64,000 nt of DNA from Glandiceps talaboti (GCF_964340395.1 NC_135549.1:32446832-32510831), one strand, 5' to 3'; numbered from the stretch's first letter, positions 36,901-48,622 are shown. The notes: a model not told the origin generated them from the letters alone. A program made the numbers and translations.

Positions 36901-39900
36901 AAGCTACCAAAGAATACAATGTAGATAATAATTAAGCTGACTTAAGTGACAAGGTTTTGCTACTGAAATCATTTTATTGTGTCACTTATCATGTGATATA
37001 ACATTCATATGTTGCACATTTTCCATTGTATACATGTACAGTACATTTGTATTTCTAATAAAGATTGTTTTGTTGAAATCAAATCCTAATTACATACCTG
37101 CACAAACAAGTTTTTTCTCCTTTTCAAGAATGAATCGATTGTTGTCTTTTCCTCTTGTCTTTTTCATAATCCAGTATCATAGTTTAGCATCTCGACTGGA
37201 CTGTATTAACAGACTGCATGAATACATATCCAGTCTAGTCAATCTCATTCCTAAAGGTTCTTAATTGTGGTTCGACCCTATAGTGAGTGAATTGCAAATG
37301 GCACACATCAGTACATAAACAAGATGGTCAGTAGCAGTAGATTGGTAATGACTATTGTTCGAGGTGTTAATCTGGGGATTAACAGTGCGATCCTTGCCTC
37401 GGTTACGCTACAAGGGTCTCTAGCACTTTCAACGTTACACCGAAAGTTACTGAAGTCCCTCTTCGAGAACTATCATCGGTGTTTTGTTGTTTAAACAGCA
37501 CCATGTCATCGGTTAGGGTCAAAGGTCCGATAGCGTTATTTTCAACCGGAAGCTGACAATTTCTGTGGAAACAGCTTGAAAATCGAGCGAGATTTAGCCG
37601 AGTTATCGCCTTGTAAAACTTGCTTGTTTGTTACGGTCAAAATCATGAATATATAATGAACATATTTGATTTAAAAATGCAGAAATATGGAATTTGTTAC
37701 ACAGTATACAACAAATTATGACGATAAGGCAAGTTGTGTTCTAATGGCTCTATAGTAAGTTACACTCTGGGATTTTCGTCCTACCCACTGGGATTTTTGT
37801 CAGAAAAGTACATACTTTATTCAATAGTCGTAACATTTCCGATGTTTACATGAGGGTCTGTGCATTCATCACCCATGTCAAAATGAACACACAGGCTGTG
37901 AACGGGTTCCCCGATCAATTTACCGGAGCGGAGTTCCCAGCGACCCCACAGCAGTACAAGTGTGGCCATGATCAAAGTGAAACTGTACAACAGAAAACAT
38001 ACAAAACGCTTTGAAAATGATGTTTTAACTAATAAAGAAGGCAAGCTAGCTTCACATCATAAAATATCTTCAGTATGATTGTAATTTTTCTTGTCTTATT
38101 GTATGTTTTGCTTTCCAGCATGGTACTGAGAGTCGATTGTTTTTATTTTGATTCATAATGTGCATGTACATGTACATGTACCCCTATCCAGTGTTTTTGC
38201 TAAGGTTTGGGAACCCCGGTAACAGAAAGGGGGAAAGAGGTAAAACTGGTAGTACTTCCCATGCAATGTATCATAGTTTAGGTGGGGAACCCTGGTAAAA
38301 TGATATGGGAACCCCGGTAGATTTTACCTACTTACCGCCCTTAAATAAAACACTGCCTATCACAATCAATGTAAAAAGACACATCACTAACTTTTGTTGC
38401 AACAGTGTTGTGTCTACTGTGACCTGGAAAATTACCTGCATCAAACATATGTTTATGTATATAGTGTCGGTCGACAACACGAGACGGTATGTATTTACAT
38501 GTCAATGATATAGAATTCTGGCAGATTCACACATTGGAAAGTTATTTTCATGACAATAGAGTAATGTTTACCCAAGGCTATGATTGAACAATGGGAGAAG
38601 GTTTGTTACAATCTGTCTATTCTTGTCTGTGTCAGTAGTAATCCATTACAAATTGACAAACCCTTGTCATCCCTCATTAATATTCATTTGGTACAGCTGT
38701 TTTGACAAGCCCTCATCATCGCTCATTAATATTCATTTGGTACAGCTGTTTTGACAAGCCCTCATCATCGCTCATTAATATTCATTTGGTACAGCTGTTT
38801 TGACAAACCCTTGTCATCCCTCATTAATATTCATTTGGTACAGCTGTTTTGACAAGCCCTCATCATCGCTCATTAATATTCATTTGGTACAGCTGTTTTG
38901 ACTATCACAGGAATTCAGCAGGTAATAACAAGTTCATGTTGTCTTTACCCCACCTCCAGTAAAATCAGGTGGGGACGCAGCAACGTCATCATGCTTATAA
39001 ATATGAATGATTTTCAATTTGACATTTATGATATTTAGAAATGTTTGTATTGGGGTGTAAGACAGATTTCATTATAAAAGACCTCCTCTGTCACCCCCCC
39101 CCCCCACACACACACACACACATGCACACACACACTAGAAGAATTGAGGGGGTGGGGGGTTCACTATTTTTAAGTACAATGATAACAAAAAGTCACCGGC
39201 CTACATGTACCTCCGGCCGTAAAAACTGATCGCTCCCTAAGTATTCAAAAAATATATGTAAATTTGCCTAGCAACAAGACCACGCCCCCATAGCAACAGC
39301 CAAATGATCACATATATTGCAAAGGTAACAGGAATTGAAAGACTAATGAATAAACATTCAAAAAATGTATGTAAATGTGCCTAGCAACAAGACCATGCCC
39401 ATAGGAACAGCCAAATGATCACATATATTGCGAAGATAACAGGGATTAATAGACAATTGAATAAATATTCAAAAAATGTATGTAAATTTGCCTAGCAACA
39501 AGACCACGCCCATAGCGACAGCCAAATGATGGCGTATATCGCAAAGATAGCAACATTGTTGGATAGGCAACTGGATTCAGCAAATGAACACATTGTTAGC
39601 ATGGACTGACATATGGATAAACATTTTTAAAAACTGTACAGTTGTGCTACAATGCCATTGGCGGTAATTTTTCAAATCCCCCTCAATTTCTCCCCAGGCC
39701 CCCTGTTGTAAACTATGACCACAGCTTTGGGAGACACTTCTGTTAACTAAAAACTTGATCTAACACCCATACAAATATACTTGGTTCTCTGGTTAACAAA
39801 ATACCATACACTTGATATTATATTGCAGGTGTTCCAAGTCAACTAGTCCCCTTCCCTTTTATTAAAAATCCATACTAGGCAATCAACTGTTCAAATAAAA

Positions 39901-42900
39901 TTGGAAGGCAATTATGATAGAAGGCATGCATGTACATTAACTATAATAATTTTAATAGTTTTGTCAAGGTTTTATGTAAATATTTTCATTTGAGTAAAAA
40001 GTTTATAAACTCAGCTTGTACCTCTTTAAAAGTCCTCATGTGTATGTCCACTTTAAAAGTCCTCATGTGTATGTCCACTTTAAAAGTCCTCGTGTATGTC
40101 CACTTTAAAAGTCCTCATGTGTATGTCCACTTTAAAAGTCCTCATATGTATGTCCACTTTAAAAGTCCTCATGTGTATGTCCACTTTAAAAGTCCTCATG
40201 TGTATGTCCACTTTAAAAGTCCTCATGTGTATGTCCACTTTAAAAGTCCTCATGTGTATGTCCACTTTAAAAGTCCTCGTGTATGTCCACTTTAAAAGTC
40301 CTCATGTGTATGTCCACTTTAAAAGTCCTCATGTGTATGTCCACTTTAAAAGTCCTCATGTGTATGTCCACTTTAAAAGTCCTCATGTGTATGTCCACTT
40401 TAAAAGTCCTCATGTGTATGTCCACTTTAAAAGTCCTCACTTGTATGTCTTCTTTAATGTGTAACTTTTGATGACGACATCTGTGTCCTTTTTTAATCTC
40501 TGATTTATTACTAGTGTCATCCGAATACTGTAATAGCTACTATGATTCAAATGGCGATTTCCAGGATGGCTTTTCGTGTCCAAGAGATTCATTCTTTGAT
40601 GATGATATTTATTGCTGTGGTTCATCAACATATAAGTATTGTTGTGATGATGCCTTTGACTACATAGAAAATGATGTGGTAGAGGGCTGGTAAGTAGAAT
40701 TTCCAACATCATGTGTTGCATGTTAGCAAAGAAACATATCTGTACATCAGAAATAGATGTATTTTTCAATCAATGTGTCAATCAACAGAATACTCCTCTT
40801 TCATTCAGAATGTACTAGAAGTTGAAAAAAGTACATATGATTTTGGAAAGTTTGGCATTCTTTCCCCCGATAAATATTTAAAGGATAAGATATTAAGAAG
40901 TGAGTCTTACAGAGAGATTTGAAGGTTTTTCATTTGTTATGCACAATTGCAGTGAAATGTAAAGCTAAGACATGCACAATTGCAGTGAAATGTAAAGCTA
41001 AGACATGCACAATTGCAGTGAAATGTAAAGCTAAGACATGCACAATTGCAGTGAAATGTAAAGCTAAGACATGCACAATTGCAGTGAAATGTAAAGCTAA
41101 GACATTCTCAATGTTATTGTCGCTACCTTGCACTTGACCTATGTGATCATCACAGTCACCTGTTCACTCTAGCTTAGATTCACTATACTTTCAGCAGAAA
41201 ATGCAGTAACAATAACTAGGTCCTAAGTTCACCTTTCTCTGTATATTATTTGTAGCATAAATGAAACAACCCCTATCATTTATGAAATATGATAATCGTG
41301 GAAACTATATACAAGTTGTTGAAATCACAAATAAACAATTACAATTGAATATGAGAATGAATGTTCATGGAAACACATCACAAATTTTCACTGACATCTT
41401 ATTAGCATGTGAAGAGTGTACTAGAATGGAGTGTTTCTCTCAAGATCATTTCATGTGTCTCTTTCAAGACACACTACCCCATTGTAGTACTCCCCTGATG
41501 ATGCCGATGAGACATCAATGAAAATCTGGGATTATCTTCCAAGAAATTATCATTTGAGTAGAATCTGAAATTTCATGAGTTAACAACTTCATGTTTTAAC
41601 TTTTCTTCTAAGGGCTGGTATAGTGGCATCAGTGATTAGTGCCATTGTTTTCATTGTGATCGTTGGTGTCATCATATGCTGTTGTCTATGCAGTTGCTGT
41701 CTAATTAATAAGAGAAGGCGTATGCCTAGAACCAGTAAGTTTACAACCCAATTACATAACATCAGAACGCTTACAACCCAGTCACATAGAACCAGTAAGT
41801 TTACCATCCAATCACATAAAACCTGTAAGTTTACCATCCAATCACATAAAATCATAAGTTTACCATCCAATCACATAAAACCTGTAAGTTTACCATCCAA
41901 TCACATAAAACCAGTAAGTTTACCACCCAATCACATAAAACCAGTAAGTTTACCATCCAATCACATAAAATCATAAGTTTACCATCCAATCACATAAAAC
42001 CAGTAAGTTTACCACCCAATCACATAGAACCAGTAAGTTTACCATCCAATCACATAAAACCAGTAAGTTTACCATCCAATCACCTAAAACTAGTAAGTTT
42101 ACCATCCAATCACATAGAACCAGTAAGTTTACCATCCAATCACATAAAACCAGTAAGTTTACCATCCAATCACATAAAACCAGTAAGTTTACCATCCAAT
42201 CACATAAAACTAGTAAGTTTACCATCCAATCATATAAAACCAGTAAGTTTACCATCCAATCACATAAAACCAGTAAGTTTACCATCCAATCACATAAAAC
42301 CAGTAAGTTTACCATCCAATCACATAAAAGTAGTAAGTTTACCATCCAATCACATAGAACCAGTAAGTTTACCATCCAATCACATAAAACCAGTAAGTTT
42401 ACCATCCAATCACATAAAACCAGTAAGTTTAGCATCCAATCACATAAAACCAGTAAGTTTACCATCCAATCACATAAAACCAGTAAGTTTACCATCCAAT
42501 CACCTAAAACTAGTAAGTTTACCATCCAATCACATAGAACCAGTAAGTTTACCATCCAATCACATAAAACCAGTAAGTTTACCATCCAATCACATAAAAC
42601 CAGTAAGTTTACCATCCAATCACATAAAACTAGTAAGTTTACCATCCAATCACATAAAACCAGTAAGTTTACCATCCAATCACATAAAACCAGTAAGTTT
42701 ACCATCCAATCACATAAAACCAGTAAGTTTACCATCCAATCACATAAAAGTAGTAAGTTTACCATCCAATCACATAGAACCAGTAAGTTTACCATCCAAT
42801 CACATAAAACCAGTAAGTTTACCATCCAATCACATAGAACCAGTAAGTTTAGCATCCAATCACATAAAACCAGTAAGTTTACCATCCAATCACATAAAAC

Positions 42901-44877
42901 CAGTAAGTTTACCATCCAATCACATAGAACCAGTAAGTTTACCATCCAATCACATAGAACCAGTAAGTTTACCATCCAATCACATAAAACCAGTAAGTTT
43001 ACCATCCAATCGCATAAAACTAGTAAGTTTACCATCCAATCACATAAAAGTAGTAAGTTTACCATCCAATCACATAAAATCATAAGTTTACCATCCAATC
43101 ACATAAAATCATAAGTTTACCATCCAATCACATAAAACCTGTAAGTTTACCATCCAATCACCTAAAACTAGTAAGTTTACCACCCAATCACATAAAACCA
43201 GTAAGTTTACCATCCAATCACATAAAACCAGTAAGTTTACCACCCAATCACATAAAACCAGTAAGTTTACCATCCAATCACATAAAACCAGTAAGTTTAC
43301 CACCCAATCACATAAAACCAGTAAGTTTACCATCCAATCACCTAAAACCAGTAAGTTTACCATCCAATCACCTAAAACTAGTAAGTTTACCACCCAATCA
43401 CATAAAACCAGTAAGTTTACCATCCAATCACATAGAACCAGTAAGTTTACCATCCAATCACATAAAATCATCAGTGTACCATCCAATTACATAAAACCAG
43501 TAAGTTTACCATCCAATCACATAAAACCAGTAAGTTTACCATCCAATCACATAAAATCATCAGTGTACCATCCAATTACATAAAACCAGTAAGTTTACCA
43601 TCCAATCACCTAAAACTAGTAAGTTTACCATCCAATCACCTAAAACCAGTAAGTTTACCATCCAATCACATAAAACCAGTAAGTTTACCATCCAATTACA
43701 TAAAACCAGTAAGTTTACCATCCAATCACATAAAACCAGTAAGTTTACCATCCAATCACATAGAACCAGTAAGTTTACCATCCAATCACATAAAACCAGT
43801 AAGTTTACCATCCAATCACATAAAACCAGTAAGTTTACCATCCAATCACATAAAACCAGTAAGTTTACCATCCAATCACATAAAACCAGTAAGTTTACCA
43901 TCCAATCACATAAAACCAGTAAGTTTACCATCCAATCACATAAAACCAGTAAGTTTACCATCCAATCACATAAAACCAGTAAGTTTACCATCCAATCACA
44001 TAAAACCAGTAAGTTTACCATCCAATCACATAAAACTAGTAAGTTTACCATCCAATCACATAAAACCAGTAAGTTTACCATCCAATCACATAAAACCAGT
44101 AAGTTTACCATCCAATCACATAAAACCAGTAAGTTTACCATCCAATCACATAAAACTAGTAAGTTTACCATCCAATCACATAAAATCATAAGTTTACCAT
44201 TCCAATCACATTCCAATCTTGTCATCACCATATCAAAGACACAGTTATGAAATGCACGATATGGTATATGTGATGTTGAAACTACATATATTGCCATATT
44301 AATGCCTAGTGGTCAGCTGTAACTGAAATTTGTAACTTATTCTGATGAGGATCATCAACCAAGACAGATTGAAAGCTCATTGCTAAAAAGTTTGAAGTTC
44401 TGTTTGTAACTTATAGTCTGTAAATGATTCGATCTACCAAGCTGATCAACATTCTTGGGTAATACCATAATTTATTGTTTCATTCTTGGATGTTTGTTTT
44501 TTCCAACAGCCGTTGTAACAGGAACAAGAGCTCCTATGACAACAGTTACAACTACCAACTACCCAGTAGGAACCAATCCACCACCAACATCTCAGGCATA
44601 CCCCCCACAGCCTTACCCACCACAACCCTACCCACAGCAGCCATACCCACAACAACCCTATCAACAGCAGCCATACTCACAACAACCCTATCAACAACAA
44701 CCCTACCCACAGCAACCATACCCACAACAACCCTACCAGCAGCAACCCTATCAACAACAACCACCTCCATCCCAACCCAAAATTGATGACCAACCACCCC
44801 CATACCCAGCAGTAGCAGCATCAGCTCCTCCATACCCACCTCCAAGCAATGCTCCCCCTTATCCTGTCAAGGAGTAA
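33904..44877 (+). CDS. Shisa-family membrane protein, complete, four exons
   Basis: Exons 33904-33955, 40515-40689, 41613-41734 and 44510-44877 join in phase (1, 2, 1) to 238 residues. Residues 1-18 (MATKFGCVLLSLLFVTLG) form a signal peptide. Next comes the Shisa Cys-rich ectodomain (EYCNSYYDSNG, GFSCP, YCCG, YCCDD) and one membrane helix (IVASVISAIVFIVIVGVIIC) followed by CCLCSCC and a KRRR stop-transfer. The cytosolic tail is Pro/Gln/Tyr-rich with PPPY, a WW-domain-binding motif. This order matches SHISA4/5-type proteins, which act in the endomembrane system; the role of this one is not shown. The start is the only ATG giving a signal peptide that splices in phase. Intron 1 is 6.6 kb. Intron 3 is a splice-donor minisatellite. 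Confidence 0.88.
33956..35099. other. Shisa intron 1, first part: nothing recognised
   Basis: Unique-looking AT-rich sequence. A gagaattctcctgatt-type short repeat near 34.5 kb is the only local structure. Confidence 0.5.
35100..36420. mobile_element. Long inverted repeat, probable old DNA element
   Basis: The left arm at about 35100-35250 (aggtatgtaaaggtcccgaa, ctttgtcgaaaatggcaaa) recurs inverted at about 36290-36420 (ttgccattttcgacaaagtt, gggacccttacatacct). A spacer of about 1 kb has no transposase. Confidence 0.6.
35920..36075. repeat. 27-bp minisatellite, about 5-6 copies
   Basis: Unit aactacgacagtgttggtac plus atacggt, inside the inverted-repeat element. Confidence 0.9.
36421..37815. 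other. Shisa intron 1, middle: no supported gene
   Basis: 36.4-37.3 kb is AT-rich. 37.37-37.63 kb is distinctly CpG-richer (cggttacgctacaagggtct, gatagcgttattttcaaccg) and could be an exon or a transposon remnant, but I see no usable frame. Confidence 0.45.
37817..37994 (-). CDS. Possible terminal exon nested antisense in Shisa intron 1
   Basis: On the minus strand, an exon after tttctgttgtacag would read a membrane-like segment (MATLVLLWGRW), then SGKLIGEPVHSLCVHFDMGD and ECTDPHVNIGNVTTIE. It ends at TAA, which overlaps an AATAAA. The Cys/His/Asp composition and overlapping polyadenylation signal look gene-like. I do not recognise the family and find no partner exon, so this is tentative. 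Confidence 0.22.
38656..38902. repeat. 49-bp minisatellite, 5 copies
   Basis: Unit tgacaagccctcatcatcgc plus tcattaatattcatttggta and cagctgttt. Flanking 38045-38655 holds nothing recognisable except short gggaaccccggta repeats at 38.2-38.3 kb. Confidence 0.92.
39095..39137. repeat. (C)n(CA)n microsatellite
   Basis: A run of about 14 C followed by CA dinucleotides. Confidence 0.9.
39238..39685 (+). mobile_element. Family A fragment (3' part)
   Basis: Three internal units (tagcaacaagaccacgccc etc.) and the 3' end cagttgtgctacaatgccat; the 5' half is missing. Confidence 0.75.
40028..40450. repeat. 27-bp minisatellite, about 15 copies
   Basis: Unit aaagtcctcatgtgtatgtc plus cacttta; two units lack 3 bp (cctcgtgtatg). 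It ends about 65 bp before Shisa exon 2. Confidence 0.93.
40515..40689 (+). CDS. Shisa exon 2: Cys-rich ectodomain
   Basis: After tttattactag, ending gagggctg|gtaagt, phase 1 to 2. It contains the Shisa Cys pattern C...C...CC...CC and many acidic residues. Confidence 0.85.
40939..41104. repeat. 33-bp minisatellite, 5 copies
   Basis: Unit atgcacaattgcagtgaaat plus gtaaagctaagac, nearly identical copies, in Shisa intron 2. The rest of the intron holds nothing recognised. Confidence 0.93.
41613..41734 (+). CDS. Shisa exon 3: transmembrane helix
   Basis: The exon follows tttcttctaag and ends agaacca|gtaagt, phase 2 to 1. It encodes the membrane helix, the CCLCSCC cluster and KRRRMPRT. Its donor is the first unit of the following array. 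Confidence 0.85.
41728..44205 (+). repeat. 30-bp minisatellite built on the Shisa exon-3 splice donor, about 82 copies
   Basis: Unit accagtaagtttaccatcca plus atcacataaa. The first unit is the exon-3 end and its GT donor, and most units retain GTAAGTTTACC. Distinctive variants recur exactly 420 bp apart (cacctaaaactagt at 42082 and 42502; agcatccaat at 42430 and 42850), showing a duplicated 14-unit block. The minus frame open through it is an artefact of the 30-bp period. Confidence 0.96.
44510..44877 (+). CDS. Shisa exon 4: Pro/Gln/Tyr-rich cytoplasmic tail
   Basis: The exon follows ttttttccaacag and ends at TAA. After a Thr-rich start it has about ten PYPQQ/PYQQQ pentads, then PPPYPAV and two APPYP motifs. 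The pentads are encoded by a 15-bp tandem repeat, so length may vary between alleles. Confidence 0.87.
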
Positions 44878-45713
44878 GGTTTGTGACCAAACAGTAGAGG
44901 AATTTCATAACTACCATCCAACATCAACCACCACTATTTACTTACATAGATACAACTTTAAGGACGGAAGGGGATATTTGTGTTTAAAAACGCCAGAAAC
45001 TTGAAACATTGAACAATTTCACAGACAGATTACCAGTAAGGATTTCTCCATATGTGTTTTAAAACCATAGCTGTTGGAGAGAGAGAGGGACAGGAACTAT
45101 GGCATTTCCTTTGAAGTGATGTGGTTTGGAATACATTATCAGTTTTTATCTCAAGGCATTGTCTATGATTAATTGTATTTTTACAAGTCAGACTGGTGAC
45201 TAATGTTTAATTTCCCTTGTAGCCGTAATTGTTGTGTTTTCTTTATACCCACTCCATTTCTTTACAAATGTTATGAATTCAGTTGATTTTACCAGTAATG
45301 ATGGGGAAAATAGATAATCTGTAACAGAACTTGCCAAGTAAACCCAACACAATGACAAATTCAACAGCTAAATTGCACATTATCACCAGGGTGCCAGAAC
45401 AGATGTTCAGTTACAGAATACACTGAATGCCTTCCGTAAGGGTAAAGTCTTGAGATTTTCATTCCTACACATAATAATTGTTGGAATGCAACAGAACATA
45501 TGCAATTAGTTATGTAACAGTTTTAAATATGTACCAAATTTAAATGAATTTGAAGAGTACATTTTTAAAATATAGCCTAATTACTGAAAATCATTAATTA
45601 TGCAAATGAATCATTAAAACTAAAAGCTACATCACCAAGCTTTTCAGAACATATGCGATTAGTTCTGTTTGATGTATGTACGAAAGTAAATTGAATTTGA
45701 AAAGTGCACTTTT
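44878..45713 (+). other. Shisa 3' UTR/flank
   Basis: AT-rich sequence with no open frame. No canonical AATAAA is visible, only ATTAAA at about 45614, so the 3' end is undetermined. Confidence 0.4.
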
Positions 45714-46722
45714 AGCACAACTGAACTGATAAGGTTCAGTAGTGCTGTAGGCATTACATGGAAAGTGTCTGTCTGTCTGTATGTGAGTATGTGTGAACAA
45801 ATTAAATTTAGAAAAATATGCTGGACCGATTGCCATGATATTTGGTGGGTATATTACCTTGGGTGTCTAGTTGGCAAATTGTTCAAATCAAAAGATGAGC
45901 TTATCACAGGTGTGTGATTTGTGTCAAAAATGTGACTTTTGGTCAAAAAACTTAAACTTGACAGATTGGTCTGAAATTTGGTGGGAACATTGTTAGGGGT
46001 GTTTATATTAAGAATTGTTCATAACCATAACATGATGATCCCATCAGTCATGCAAATTAGGTCTAAAAATGTGTCTTTTTTGAAAAAAATGTATAATATC
46101 AAAATTACTTGGCAGATTGAGCTGAAATTTAATGGGGATGCATATGGGGATCTTGATGAAGATCATGTTGATCCCATTGACAATATGCAAATTAGGTCAA
46201 AAATTCTCAACTTGGTCAAAAACATGTCTCGAAAACTACATTGGTAATGGGGCTGAAACTTGGAGGGGATGTTTGAGGTGTCATTGTAGTTATTTTTCAA
46301 AACACTTTGACCAAACTGGCCATAGCAATCATGAAATTGCCCTTAGCAACAGTGAAATGATCATGCACATTACAAAGATAACAGGGATGGGTAGGTACAT
46401 ACGTGAATAAAGATTTTTAAAATGTACGCAAATATGCCTAGCAACAAGATCATGCCCATATCAACAGCCAAATAATGGGGTTTATGTTGTAAATATTAAA
46501 AGTGGGAATGGTAGGCAAGTGAATAAAGATTGTATGCAAGTATGCCTAACAACAAGCAACATAGCAACAGTCAATTGATGGTGTATATTGTAAAGATAAC
46601 AGGTTAATAGGCAAGCAAGTAAACATTCAAAAAATGTAAACAGATATGCCTAGCAACAAGACCATGCCCATAGCAACAGCCAAATACAGTTGTGCTACAA
46701 TGCCATTGGTTCTATATTTCTA
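45714..46722 (+). mobile_element. Interspersed repeat family A copy
   Basis: Starts ttagcacaactgaactgata, has a short ctgtctgtctgtatgtg tract instead of a long TG run, then body and internal units. Ends cagttgtgctacaatgccat. Confidence 0.75.
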
Positions 46723-47012
46723 ATTTGACAATATAATACTGTCCATTATAAATATTTTATAAAGTTTTTGAGCTAAAAACTTTTGGTGCATCCTACATGA
46801 ATTGATAGGTTTAATATTAATGTAATGTTATCTTTGACTGAGTGACTAATAAAAATTGTAACTTTTAACATACTAGTAGTATACATAGTAGTATATTTCA
46901 ATGTACTTCAGTACAGAAAGACTGTCAGTGAATGACGAACACAGTTGCATGCAATTTGTAAACATTTGTAATTATACAATAAACAAAAGTATGGATGTGT
47001 TTTGAGAAAATT

Positions 47013-47503
47013 TCGTGGGTTGCTATGACAACAGGAAAACGCCCATGGGTTGCTATGAAAACAGGCAAAACTCCATTGGTTGCTATGACAACAGGAAAAC
47101 TTCATGGGTTGCAATGACAAGAGGGCAAACTTCATGGGTTGCTATGACAAGAGAGAACTCCATGGGTTGCTATGACAACAGGAAAAACGTCATGGGATGC
47201 TTTGACAAGAGAAAATTTCTTGGGTTGCTATGACACGAGGGAAAACTTCATGGGTTGCTATAACAAGAGGGAAAAGTCCATGGGTTGCTATGACAACAGG
47301 AAAACCTTCATGGGTTGCTATGACAAGAGAGAAAATTTCATGGGTTGCTATGACATGAGGGAAATTTCATGGGTTGCTATGACAAGAGAAAATTTCATGG
47401 GTTGCTATGACATCAGGGAAATCTTCATGGGTTGCTATGACATGAGGGAAATCTTCATGGGTTGCTTTGACATGAGGGAAAATTTCATGGGTTGCTATGT
47501 CAA
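47013..47503. repeat. 28-31-bp minisatellite, about 17 copies
   Basis: Unit catgggttgctatgacaaca plus ggaaaactt, with length variation, downstream of Shisa. The stretch 46723-47012 before it holds nothing recognised. Confidence 0.9.
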
Positions 47504-47543
47504 GCAATACATTTGGGGAGTGTTTATCGTTGCCTGTACACAG

Positions 47544-47804
47544 AAACTCCCTCCTATAGGATCCTTGACCTACCACAGGTGTATGCTACGAATTACTGTG
47601 AGACTAATACATCCATGGTCCCACTCAAGGGATGTACTTAAAAGTCTGCCTCTCCTATTTAAACGGCGAATGCCTTTGTGGGGTCATTTTGTCAAAATGC
47701 ATTTAGAGCAAAAGCCCTCCGATTCCAGTGACTGCATGCACTATCACAACACAAGGAATATATGTCATATTCATTTGCTCTTTCCATTACATAGCTTTTA
47801 CTAA
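47544..47804 (+). CDS. Possible SOCS-box-like terminal exon
   Basis: A plausible acceptor (tgcctgtacacag) opens a frame reading PPIGSLTYHRCMLRITVRLI, then DVLKSLPLLFKRRMPLW, to a stop. This loosely follows the SOCS-box pattern SL..LCR..IR......LPLP..L. No partner exons are identified, and the end of the frame looks non-conserved. It may be a decayed exon or chance. Confidence 0.2.
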   Translation, partial: KLPPIGSLTYHRCMLRITVRLIHPWSHSRDVLKSLPLLFKRRMPLWGHFVKMHLEQKPSDSSDCMHYHNTRNICHIHLLFPLHSFY

Positions 47805-48622
47805 TTAGCGGATAGTTTATAAAGTTTAGAACGATATTTAGACGCGATAATTAGCGGATATATCCTTGTAAAACCTTTTAACCAAGGACGGTCTGTCTAA
47901 TTAGCTGATAGTTTATAAAGTTTAGAACGATATTTAGACGCGATAATTAGCGGATATATCCTTGTAAAAGATTTTAAACCACGAACGGGCTGTCTAACTA
48001 GCGAATAGTTTATAAAGTTTAGAACGATATTTAGACGCGATAATTAGCGGATATATCGATGTAAAATTATTTTCACTAGAAACGGTCTGTCTAATTAGTG
48101 GATAGTTTATAAAGTTTAGAACGATATTTAGACGCGATAATTAGCGGATATATCGATGTAAAATTATTTTCACTAGAAACGGTCTGTCTAATTAGTGGAT
48201 AGTTTATAAAGTTTAGAACGATATTTAGACGCGATAATTAGCGGATATATCCATGTAAAATTATTTTCACTAGAAACGGTCTGTCTAATTAGTGGATAGT
48301 TTATAAAGTTTAGAACGATATTTAGACGCGATAATTAGCGGATATATCCTTGTAAAAGATTTTTAACCAAGGACGGGCTGTCTAACTAGCGAATAGTTTA
48401 TAAAGTTTAGAACGATATTTAGACGCGATAATTAGCGGATATATCCTTGAAAAACTTTTTTAACCAAGGACGGTCTGTCTAATTAGCGAATACAAAATGT
48501 AGTTCATAAAGTTTAGAACGATATTTAGACGCTATAAGTAGCAGTTATATCCATGTGAAATTGTTTTCACTAAGGACGGCCTAATTAGCGGATAGTTTAT
48601 AACGTTTAGAACGATATGTAGC
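47801..48622. repeat. 96-97-bp tandem repeat, about 8 copies
   Basis: Unit ctaattagcggatagtttat plus aaagtttagaacgatattta and so on. Each unit holds the core taattagcggata twice. CpG-containing (gacgcgataatt) and diverging at the right end. Confidence 0.92.

Noticed and set aside
37262-37275. tRNA B-box-like ggttcgaccct
   Set aside because: No matching A box or cloverleaf could be drawn around it.
41971-44297. Long minus-strand frame repeating LLVLCDWMVN
   Set aside because: Product of the 30-bp period in Shisa intron 3; no start context, domain or splice partner.
44552-44845. Minus-strand Val/Gly-rich frame opposite Shisa exon 4
   Set aside because: Shadow of the Pro/Gln coding repeat; the plus-strand frame has the splice phase and family match.
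47015-47543. MGCYDNR-type repeat protein upstream of the SOCS-like frame
   Set aside because: Translation of the 28-31-bp minisatellite. The frame is kept open by the repeat, and a splice acceptor lies between it and the candidate exon.
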